Positions 55,870-64,000 of a DNA stretch of 64,000 bases are shown one piece after another. A program made the position numbers and the translations under genes. The notes beneath the pieces were generated by a model that searched no databases, had not been told where the DNA came from, and saw only the letters and a program-made list of their open reading frames with translations. Each line of letters begins with the position of its first letter. The stretch's first letter is position 1. Origin of the DNA: Ascaphus truei (Eukaryota; Chordata; Amphibia; Anura; Ascaphidae); contig CM071573.1 of assembly GCA_036426205.1 (NCBI GenBank), forward strand, positions 71,673,240-71,737,239. The letters are read 5' to 3'.

Positions 55870-56054
55870 GTTTCTTCTTGCTTGAGAAGACTTTAGTCCT
55901 ATTCCTTTGAATGGCGCTGAATTCTTCTCTAGCACTCAAAATTGAGTAGGGGCCATTGTCTGAGTACTACTGAAGGTTCACGTAAGCTTTGCCTCCCCAC
56001 TCATGCGTTGTGCACTGGAATACTGGTTATCAAGTTCATCCAGAAATGTAGCTT
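55870..56054. other. No feature seen
   Basis: Short unremarkable spacer. Confidence 0.5.
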
Positions 56055-56411
56055 TTAGGGTTTCTGGGTGTTACGCCTGTGCTCGCCACAAACCGGGGCC
56101 GGACCGCGAGGCTGAGGTTGGGTTATGAAATCACCGACCTTAGACTGCACAGACTGGTCCTGAGTGCGAATTTCATAATCAAACAGGCCGGGTTCAGGAC
56201 TGGAGAGGTCAGCGTTGTCGGTGGACGAGCCAAAGTCAGGGTAGGAGAAGACAGGACAGTCGATGGCCAAATCAGGGTCAGGATAGAAGACATCCGGGTA
56301 GTCATAGTTATAGCAAGGAATCAGCAACAGGAAATCAAGCAGGTCCTCCTGCTTCAGCATAGTAGCTGCGGGGCGGGAGTGGGGTCTGCGCGAGTGGCGT
56401 CCACGGCCCAT
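56055..56411 (-). CDS. Possible TE-encoded frame, 118 codons, unknown product
   Basis: The start codon sits in a strong Kozak context (ACCATGG on the minus strand). The product starts MGRGRHSRRPHSRPA (basic, could bind nucleic acid) and continues into an acidic Tyr/Asp/Pro-rich stretch ('CYNYDYPDVFYPDPD'). No domain is recognised. It lies downstream of a TATA-like, GC-rich leader on the same strand (56412-57140), so it could be the 5' open frame of a retroelement. A dense plus-strand frame of 263 codons overlaps it, so the openness may be compositional. Confidence 0.3.
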   Translation of the reverse strand: MGRGRHSRRPHSRPAATMLKQEDLLDFLLLIPCYNYDYPDVFYPDPDLAIDCPVFSYPDFGSSTDNADLSSPEPGLFDYEIRTQDQSVQSKVGDFITQPQPRGPAPVCGEHRRNTQKP

Positions 56412-57140
56412 GGTACCGGTCTTAGCGAGGAGAAGGCTGACCAGAGTTCAGCAGAGAAAAGGCTGACCGGAGAGGGCACACTGCCAAGCAGCACTGGAAA
56501 ACCAATGCTTCAGCGCAGGAGTTCAAGATGGCCTCTGCAAAGGGAAAAAGAGCAGCAGGCCACAGGGTCCAAACAGCAACCTCTGCTAAGGGTAGAAGCA
56601 GCAGGTTGCGGCCTCCAGGGAGATAGCACACAGCAGGTCTCTGGGGTGCTTCAGCGCAGAAATTTAAGCTGGCCTCTGCGAAGTGAGAAAGAGCAACAGG
56701 CCACAGGGTCAAAACTGCAACCTCTGCAAGAGGAGTATGCAGTGGGTTGCAGGGTCCAGGCTCACAGGTTGCAGGGTCCAGGCTCTCTGAGAAGAGAGAA
56801 ACACAGGCCTCAGCGAAGTAGCTGCAGGCTACGAGGAAACAGGAACGAGAACAACGAACTGGAACAATAAACAACAGAGATTAGTAATGAGAGATAACAA
56901 GCCAGGAGGCTTGTGGCAAAACACAGATAACATCCAAGAAGGATTATGCTCGGCAGAGAGGGATTGTGGGAATGCAGTATTTAAAGGCCAGCGGGCCAAT
57001 TCCAGGAGGAGGGTGTGAGGGCACTGCTCCAATGACTGAGTACAAGGCTAGGTTGCAGTGATAGCCCGCACAGCTGCTGTTGATTGCAAAGAGGGAATTT
57101 AGTGAGAACAACAGCACCCTGCAAGGCTACGAGAAAAGCC
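56412..57140 (-). repeat. GC-rich repeat leader with TATA-like box
   Basis: On the minus strand: 'ggcctttaaatactgcattc' (TATA-like, near 56978-56997), then 'acaatccctctctgcc', then two tandem units about 141 bp apart, each with 'gcagaggc', 'cctgtggcctg' and 'gcgctgaagc'. The order promoter, leader, ATG suggests the 5' region of a transposable element rather than a host gene. Its ends are not defined. Confidence 0.4.
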
Positions 57141-57537
57141 AGGAGTGGATTCCTCACTGGGCTGCTTTTAAAGTAGACTTTGTGCAGGGGTTTTCCCCAT
57201 ATTTAGAAATATTTTATATCGATTGGAAAAGGTCAATTGAAAAACAGCTAAACAGATCTTTACCAAATCTGGCAAGACGATCATGCACCAATGATAATTT
57301 GTAAATTAATTCATATTTTTTTAATAGCTATTTTCAGATTAACTCAGCATAAGCAAAATATTGATCCCTGAGCATGTACAACCATGTGAACGTTTTTGTT
57401 CAATTTCTCTACCAGTTCAACATCTCAGCTCAAAGTTCTAGTACCCATATAGGTCCTGGAAAAATGCTGATTTGTTGTAGGTTGCGAAACAGTACATTTT
57501 AGGGAACCAACATTCGAGGGGAAATGATAGTGTATAT
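57141..57537. other. No feature seen
   Basis: AT-rich, apparently unique. Confidence 0.5.
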
Positions 57538-57923
57538 CAGGGCTCTTCAACTGGTTCTCCAAATGGACCAGATCAGAAAACATTTAGGCGTAGAAGAGCC
57601 ACCAGCTCATTGTAATATATTTAAAATGCATCTAAAGAGTTAAAAAAGATATCATCTGTACCATACATATTTGCATTACCTTTACTTACGAGTTAAAGTT
57701 TCAGTATGGAAAAATGCACTTAACTGCGTAAACTACTCGTCTGAAATTAGCAGAAGCAGAGAGTCCAAAGGCTACATCAAGGGACTTCACAGACTACATC
57801 AAGGGACTTCACGGACTACATCAAGGGACTTCACGGACTACATCAAGGGACTTCACGGACTACATCAAGGTATTTGCCTCGTAGGCTGCATTTTCCTCGT
57901 GGGTTGCCAGTGGAAGAGCCCTG
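57538..57923. mobile_element. hAT-like MITE, 386 bp, with 22-bp tandem repeat
   Basis: The ends CAGGGCTCTTCAACTGG and, read inward, CAGGGCTCTTCCACTGG are 17-bp inverted repeats with one mismatch. The flanks GTGTAtat and GTGTAccg share their first five bases, consistent with a decayed 8-bp duplication. Positions 57771-57870 hold about 4.5 copies of a 22-bp unit (actacatcaagggacttcac + gg). The 105-codon frame across it is a translation of the repeat. Confidence 0.82.
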
Positions 57924-58342
57924 GTGTACCGAGCTTTCAAAACCTCATAGTCACAGTACACTTTAAGATGAAACCCACAACATCTTAGCTTGAAAGCACA
58001 ATGAAGACGTACGAAGTCATGTCTCACATTCATTAACTACTTAATTTTTTTTAGAATCTGTTATCTGCCACTTATGCGTGGATTCACTAACCTTGGTTAG
58101 TCCACTATTAACGTGATGTTAACCTAAGTTGTATTCACTTAGGACAGTAGCGCAATGTTAAACCGTGTTTTCTCTAATCAAGAAAGCCATCAAAAAGGGC
58201 AAAGCGCGTGCTACAAATTGTATTAAGCATATGCAGACAAATATTCCAATTTACAATGAAGTAAGTGACCGCATACTCTCCATGATAATGCTCTGTATTT
58301 ATAGTGATCGCAATGGCGCTGGACTATTGATTTAATTAATTT
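57924..58342. other. No feature seen
   Basis: AT-rich. A single 'tggattcactaaccttggtt' at 58079-58098 resembles a transposon end without a partner. Confidence 0.45.
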
Positions 58343-58512
58343 AGTTAAAAATATGTTTTACCAGGTACCTCTTATTTTCAAGTATGTCATGGGCACAGAG
58401 TTATAACAATACATGGTTACATTAAAAGAACATGGTTATACAGTCAATTCAGACATTTCATGGACAGATAGAGTTGGAAAATTGGGTGCAGGGGATAAAA
58501 GGGCTGGTGAGT
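58343..58512 (+). repeat. Dispersed repeat, type 3
   Basis: 'tgttttaccaggtacctctt', 'ttttcaagtatgtcatgggc', 'acatggttacattaaaagaa', 'cagacatttcatgg' match the reverse complement of 60954-61105 across its length. Confidence 0.78.
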
Positions 58513-59489
58513 TTCAGATTGAAATAGCAAAGCTTTAACATCACGAAATATCAGCGGGCAAATGGCTCACACCCTTTAGCTGCTGTTCGCTTTTTGGGCA
58601 ACGCAGATGTACACTGACGAGGTTCAGATTGAATGCAGCTGTGAATTCAAAGTCCTTTGTCTTCCTGGCTCATTAACATTCCAGTGTGTGGAGCTGATGT
58701 TCCACATAGTACAAGTAAAAGCAGAAGTTCAGCCTTAGCATACTGGTTCTGTGCAGAGGGGAGCAGCTCTTGGGGAACCCCACCAGGCATCCGCCTTTGG
58801 GGCGACACAGAAGTACACTGAAGGGGTTCAGATTAAAAGTAGCTGTGGGCAGCCCACAGCATAATACGCAACATCAACAGCGTTCTGCACTCCTGGCTTG
58901 GAGCGGAAGGGATGTCTCGCATCGGTTAATTAATCCACGCCCAGACCGTGGAAAGCTGTTCATTGTAAGTTTGAATATTTGTTTTTATATTCCTAATAAA
59001 ATTGTTATCACTCACCTTGATGCGCTTTGTTCTTTGCTGAAGTCTTTTGGAGGAGATCGCCCCGTTTGAGACAAGCTGCTAGAGAGAGTTTATACACGGA
59101 CTGCACAGACAGACTAGGAGAGCAACTTTATGCTGAGGTCTTTTTTTAACTTTTGCTGCTTCGGTAAAGAGCATGGGGTTAACTAAAACAGTTATTACTG
59201 ATGAGATGCAAGTGATAGGGAATGATATGGCCTCATTTGCCTATGTACTAAACTTTGTTATGGTAATATTACATTAGGTAAGTCAGAGCTAAGCCTGATT
59301 GTAACTCCCATGCAAACCCTCAAATAGGGTTTTTGGAGGGGATGGGTGTAACAGACTTAACTATAATGTAACAAACATAGCATTATTTCTGGTGTTATTT
59401 CCCTGTCCTCTCTTCTCTGTCTCTCTCCACCCCAGCACAATCCCTTTTTCAGTCTGAATAGGAATAACTGGCAAGATTTACACAACTTA
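58513..59489. other. No gene; imperfect direct repeat near 58.6/58.8 kb
   Basis: 58590-58640 and 58797-58850 share 'gtacactgangnggttcaga', spaced about 208 bp apart. The 99-codon frame at 58770-59069 covers one copy and has no recognised domain. Confidence 0.5.
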
Positions 59490-59695
59490 AAACCAGAGAC
59501 AGAACATGAAACACAGACAGAGCTCAGTGCTATAGATGTTTTCATGTTCTGTATCTAGTTTTAAATATATATTGTCATGCTCAGTAGCACACCTCTTTGA
59601 CACTTATACGCATATATATATATATATGTTGTGGTTATTTTGGGGGTTCAATATGAGCTTATAAGGGTCCTGTATGTTTTGCAATTCTTGTTCAG
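59490..59695 (+). repeat. Third, partial arm of the 60-kb fold-back
   Basis: 59490-59532 ('ccagagacagaacatgaaac') matches the left arm orientation. 59540-59695 ('ttttaaatatatattg', 'ctctttgacacttat', 'ttcaatatgagcttata') matches the right arm. It is more diverged than the two main arms and leads straight into repeat D. Confidence 0.85.
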
Positions 59696-60060
59696 CTGGT
59701 CCTAGGGTGGCTCCTCCTTCCCTAGTTTGAAGCTTACCCCTCCTACTTTTAAATGGTTAAAGCTCACTCCTTTGCACCTTCCACACCCATGGGAACTTGC
59801 ATCCAGTTTTATTGTGACAAATCTAATACAGAGTGCTTTTCCTGGTATTATACAGGTTAATAAGAGCTTCAATCAGACTTAGAACTATGCAACTAATTGT
59901 GACAGATTTATTATAAATCATTCTTCCTGGTAATGTAAAGGTTATTAAGAATCTATTTTAGTGTTAGGACCCTTGAGACGTGGTCTGCCTTGGAGGGGCT
60001 CAAGGGCTTTCAACACTTTGGCCAAAGAGTTAAACTAAAAGACCATTTTATTCAAAAGAT
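59690..60060 (+). repeat. Dispersed repeat D, second copy
   Basis: Shares 'tcagctggtc', 'agctcactcc', 'acaggttaataa', 'gtgttaggaccc', 'tttggccaaagagttaaact' with 48562-48905 in the same order. A 90-bp inner segment ('ttgtgacaaatctaatacag' / 'ttgtgacagatttattataa') is duplicated. Confidence 0.7.
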
Positions 60061-60089
60061 ATCTATATATATATATAGTTTATTAGTTT

Positions 60090-60660
60090 ATAGTTTATTA
60101 GCATAGGCTTAATGTCACGTTATTGATGAGTTAACTTGACGTTAAGTTACATACCGTGGTGTTGTGTAAATCTTGCAAAACATACGGGACCCCTATAAGC
60201 TCATATTGAACCCTCAAAATAACCACAACATATATATATATGCATATAAGTGTCAAAGAGGAGTGCTACTGAGCATGGCAATATATATTTAAAACCAGAG
60301 ACAGAACATGAAACACAGACAGAGCTCAGTGCTACATCCAAAGACACTAATACACGGTACAGTGCCTAAATATATATATGTGTTATATATACGTGTATTA
60401 GTGTCTTTGGACTAATGTAGCACTGAGTTCTGTCTGTGTTTCATGTTCTGTCTCTGGTTTTAAATATATATTGCCATGCTCAGTAGCACTCCTCTTTGAC
60501 ACTTATATGCATATATATATGTTGTGGTTATTTTGAGGGTTCAATATGAGCTTATAGGGGTCCCGTATGTTTTGCAATATTTACACAACACCACGGTATG
60601 TAACTTAACGTCAAGTTAACTCATCAATAACGTGACATTAAGCCTATGCTAATAAACTAT
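60090..60660. repeat. Large fold-back: about 268-bp arms, 35-nt loop
   Basis: The left arm 60090-60356 and right arm 60392-60660 are near-perfect complements; the differences I see are a 4-bp indel and a few substitutions. The loop (60357-60391) is TA-rich. Both arms end in 'aataaactat' outward. A transcript would form a hairpin of over 250 bp. Confidence 0.95.
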
Positions 60661-60875
60661 TGCAAATCTGTTATTGTTGCATATAATTATCTTAGGAAAC
60701 TCAAGGAACATGATGTCCATTCCTGTTTTGGGTAAAGTTACAGTACAATGTATGTTTCTTGATTTAACAGAGTTTAGTGAATTCCCCCTTAAACAGCTAA
60801 TTGTTTAGTTCATTAATTCACCTAGTTTAATGCAAATTCCTGAGCAAGGGTTCTTTTTTTTTCAACCAAAGACAG
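60661..60875. other. No feature seen
   Basis: Short AT-rich spacer. Confidence 0.5.
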
Positions 60876-61105
60876 TGGGGCTTATTCTGTAAGCTCCGAT
60901 AGCGCTGAACCGAGCGATCTGCATTGACTTGAATGGGGTTTTCCGGGCAGATTTCATCTGTCCATGAAATGTCTGTGAATTCACTGTGTAACCCTGTTCT
61001 TTTAATGTAACCATGTATTTTTTATAACTCTGTGCCCAGGACATACTTGAAAACGAGAGGTATCTCTCAATGTATTACTTCCTGGTAAAACATTTTTATA
61101 AATAA
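60876..61105 (-). repeat. Harbinger-type end fragment and reverse type 3 repeat
   Basis: 60877-60953 starts GGGGCTTATTCTGTAAGCTC, a Harbinger-style terminus without a partner. It continues into 60954-61105, which is the reverse complement of the type 3 repeat ('catgaaatgtctgtgaattc', 'gcccaggacatacttgaaaa', 'cctggtaaaac'). Confidence 0.6.
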
Positions 61106-62593
61106 AAAAAAATAGGAGTTTACAGAAAAAGCCTTCAATGTCCCTGTGCTATGTGCTCCCCACACCATTATTTTTGGAAGAGGAAATGAGTCAGCTCTAT
61201 CGTTTAAGGTAAGGAAACATAACAAAAAATGAATACACCCCATACTCAACAGAATACACCTCTATTGACACCATGCCCTAAAATTAGTATTTTTTTCATT
61301 ATTATTCAAAACCTAACATAAATCTGTTCGCTTGTGGCTAAATGAGGAGGAAAGAGCATTTTTGGATTAAATGAATTTACAAATCCATTAGGTTGGTAAG
61401 ACTTAAATGTGCTTCTCCACAGAGTCCCCACTATGGAGCCTTTCATAACTATTTTAACTAGAGGTAGAGACAATTTTCACAAGTGGCGACGTGCAGCTAG
61501 TACAGTGTGAAACCCCCGAGCTCTGAGATATGAGAGAGAATTAAACAGTCATGTTTTTGCATGTTTCTAATGACGCCCACCTACTGTTAATCTCAGCCTG
61601 TGCCTATGTTAAATCAAAGCTACTCATAATGGAGTAGCTTTAAACATAGTAAGGAATTCGGTACCAGAAGAAAAATACTATTAATAACATCATCTAAGGA
61701 ATTAATGTGGTGTATTCATTTGTCACACATGGGTAAAAAGAAAGTTCGAGTTCATTAAAATGTCTGTCTCTCCTCTGTACAAAAGCCAGGAAATGCTTTG
61801 AAATCAGGCATAGCCACTAACACGCAGCTACTGTACATAGAATATTGATCATTAGCTTCAATCTAAATGGTTCTTGTCATCCAGGGCACCACGGGAATAG
61901 GTACAACGATCATCATCAGCATATATTGACAGATCAGGACGTACCTGTACATAAATCATTACAGTATTAACACTTACACATCAAAATATATCCCAGTTGC
62001 TATTACAATAGCATAAACTGGGAAGATCAAATGGAATACACCGGGATGCACAGATACAATCATACAATACATTATTTGGCTATTTGTGTTTTAATATTTA
62101 AGAGAAAAACAAGTAACATAAAATGTTTAGCTTTTTATGATATTACTCTGTAATGAGTGTCAACAACCCAGGTTTATTAGAGCTTACGGAATGAAGACAT
62201 CCATGCTCAATGCAAGGTCTAAATCTCTAGGAGACCAATAACAGTTCTATAAACATATTGACTGCATAAAAAAACTAGTAAACTTTCAGAAGATGTGAAT
62301 CTTTTATTCAGTCAGCGGGTCGATTTTTTTTTTTGCGTTAACCTCTCTCAGTGAACACCACTGTTGAAAAAGAAAATCTTCAGAGAGTTTACAAATCAAA
62401 TTGTTGCTGAATAATTGCTCACTAGTTAAATGCTGTTACCAAACAATGTTATCTGAAAGGAAGCTTCATTTAAATGTGCATTCTCAGTTATATTTAAGCA
62501 TTTCAAATATAGCATAATGCACAGTTACTTTGAAGGAATCTGTACTTTTAGCTGCTTTAATGAGGTGAAAAAGTATGTTCCATGTATTTTATT
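61106..62593. other. No gene; mostly unique AT-rich sequence
   Basis: No repeats or supported frames recognised. Confidence 0.55.
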
Positions 62594-62601
62594 CACACAT
62601 T

Positions 62602-63693
62602 CGGGGCCGCCGACAGGGGGGAAGAGCAGGGACAAGTGTCCCAGTGGCTGTGAGGGGCCCGCCAGGCGCTGGAAGTTGGGCTCAGCCTCAACTGCGTCCA
62701 GCTGCTGGGCCTCTGATTGCCGCCCTGACTCCTGGCTCTCCCCAGCTTTGGCCTCTTCTTCCCACATCATCCTCTCTCCCATCGGAAGCTAGGCCTGTCT
62801 TCTGGGTACACCCGCTTCCGGAGGGAGAGGCAGGCAGGCATGGAGAGAGGCAGCAGCAGCTGGGGAGAGCCGGGGCCCAGTGGCGGCAACAATCAGAGGT
62901 AAGTGGTAATTTTATTTGTGGTGTGGGTGTGTGGTAATTGTATTTGTGGGGAGGGAGAGTGGTAATTATATTTGTGGGGAAGGGGGGGTAGTAATTGTAT
63001 TTGTGGGGAGGGGGAGAGGTAATTATATATGGGGGTGTAGTAATTGCATCGAGGGGTGTATTGGTGGTATTTGTATCTGGGGGCGGTAGTGGTAATTGTA
63101 TCTGTGGGGGTATTTGTAATTGTATCTTGGGGTAGTGGTAATTGTATCTGGGTGTGTGGTAGTGTTAACTGTATTTGAGGGTAGTAGTGGTAATTGTATC
63201 TGGGGGGGCACTAGTGATGTTTTTATCTGGGGGGGTGAAGTGGTGTCTGAATCTGGGAGGGTTGTTTTGTATTGGGAGGGGTAGTGTGTGTGTATTGGGT
63301 GGGGGTTGTGTGGGCAGTGTGGAATGGGGAATTGCATGGGTATTGGGGGGAATTGTGTGTGAGGCCACAAGAGGAGGGAGAAATGAGTGTGAGGAAGGAG
63401 GGGATTTAGGAAGCGAGATTGAGTGAGAGGGGCTAATAGAATGATAGTGGAAAGGGGGAGAAAGAGGAGAGAGGGAGGGGGGAGTGTGCGTGACTGAGGA
63501 AGAGAGGGGGTAGAGTGAGAGACAGGAGGCAGAGAAATATAGGTGTGAATGGGGAGAGCACACAAGGCTGCTGACACGAGGGGGGGGGGGAGAAGGGGCA
63601 GGGGACGACATGGGAGGTGGGGGGCATGACACAAGGGAGGGGCCTTGTGCCAAGCTCTAGTCCTCGGCCCCAGAAAATCTGTTGGCGACCCTG
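62602..63693. mobile_element. G-rich hAT-like element, 1,092 bp, perfect 8-bp TSD
   Basis: The ends CGGGGCCGCCGACAG and, read inward, CAGGGTCGCCAACAG lie between perfect duplications CACACATT (62594-62601 and 63694-63701). A GC-rich leader (to 62898) ends in AGAG|GTAAGT (GT at 62899-62900), then 'ggtaattgtatttgtgggga' repeats and G/A-rich sequence fill the rest. It is a shorter sister of 28792-30641. Frames of up to 225 codons on the minus strand are repeat translations. Confidence 0.92.
62920..63300 (+). repeat. Minisatellite 'ggtaattgtatctgtggggg'
   Basis: Degenerate units of 25-35 bp inside the hAT element, starting 20 bp after the splice-donor-like site. The plus strand is strongly G/T-rich. 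Confidence 0.9.
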
Positions 63694-63701
63694 CACACAT
63701 T

Positions 63702-64000
63702 TGTCTAAATTATGTACACGTCAAACATATATGATATTAAGGGGAGATTCACAAAGCGCTGATGCAGGTTATCATGCTTCAATTCCATGTTAACTGCATT
63801 TCGGTGCTAAACCCCTCATCGGCGTTTCCCTCTACATCTCAATCTCCACAAAATACAAAGCAGTGCTAGCATCACAACTCGTGTTCCTCTTTTCTTTGTC
63901 TCTCTCCTAGTTTTTACAGGTAATAATTAAGTGTCTACAAACCTTCACCATTAAATAAAATGAGAAACAGTGATACAACTGATGCACTGTACATGTTTAA
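63702..64000. other. Unpaired MITE end; otherwise no feature
   Basis: 63743-63770 ('gggagattcacaaagcgctg') is one end of the small MITE at 360-466. The partner, if any, is outside the window. Confidence 0.5.

Noticed and set aside
56079..56870. 263-codon plus-strand frame
   Set aside because: It runs antisense to the promoter-like order of the repeat, contains a tandem duplication in its sequence, and shows no known domain.
57771..57870. Short CRISPR-like or zinc-finger-like repeat
   Set aside because: It is a 22-bp head-to-tail tandem repeat, not a multiple of three and with no Cys/His pattern.

Overview
This 64-kb window looks like non-coding nuclear DNA from a vertebrate, most likely an amphibian. 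The background is AT-rich and there is no operon-like gene packing. It holds long CA, TA, GAT and GA microsatellites, tRNA-derived SINEs, and a dense population of short DNA transposons (hAT, PIF/Harbinger and TA-target types). I see no Alu or L1-like sequence. The host assignment is inference from repeat style. I found no intact protein-coding gene, tRNA, rRNA or CRISPR array. Nearly all open frames longer than 100 codons are translations of simple repeats. The one clear protein homology is a decayed C-terminal piece of a LINE reverse-transcriptase polyprotein on the minus strand near 42.28-42.55 kb.

Layout. 0-6.5 kb: the end of a G-rich hAT element, a 513-bp hAT element, an LTR-like block, several hAT MITEs and two fold-back elements. 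6.5-9.9 kb: mostly unique sequence with one 284-bp hAT MITE. 9.9-12.15 kb: a nested stack, in which one dispersed repeat was split by a 225-bp TA-target element and a 1,761-bp G-rich hAT element. 12.6-17.5 kb: small fold-backs and SINEs. 17.52-22.76 kb: a 5.24-kb composite bounded by Harbinger-like ends and a TAA duplication, filled with minisatellites and internal hAT ends. 22.8-28.7 kb: mostly unique, with a CpG-rich repeat at 26.2-27.3 kb carrying promoter-type motifs. 28.79-30.64 kb: a 1,850-bp hAT element inserted in a SINE. 30.7-42 kb: mostly unique, with an LTR-like block, AT-rich fold-backs, a 339-bp hAT MITE and a 618-bp Harbinger MITE. 42-50.7 kb: fold-back and hAT ends, the LINE relic, a second promoter-motif repeat, a SINE interrupted by a TA-target element, and a second Harbinger-related block. 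53.3-54.0 kb: a 28-N gap with an almost exact 298-bp-offset duplication around it, probably an assembly artefact. 55.5-64 kb: TA-target and hAT elements, a minus-strand TE promoter with a 118-codon frame, a fold-back with arms of about 268 bp, and a 1,092-bp G-rich hAT element.

The parts do not form a gene system; the window is a record of transposition. Seven elements have clear 8-bp target duplications (six perfect, one with a single mismatch), and others have TAA, TTA or TA duplications, so empty sites and relative ages can be read directly. The most unusual themes are: (1) G-rich minisatellites that grow inside hAT elements just downstream of a sequence matching a 5' splice site; (2) unrelated fold-back elements sharing a CAACGTTT-like kernel; (3) the three-arm fold-back cluster at 59.5-60.7 kb; (4) mobile CpG-rich cassettes with NRF1, YY1 and SBS-like motifs.
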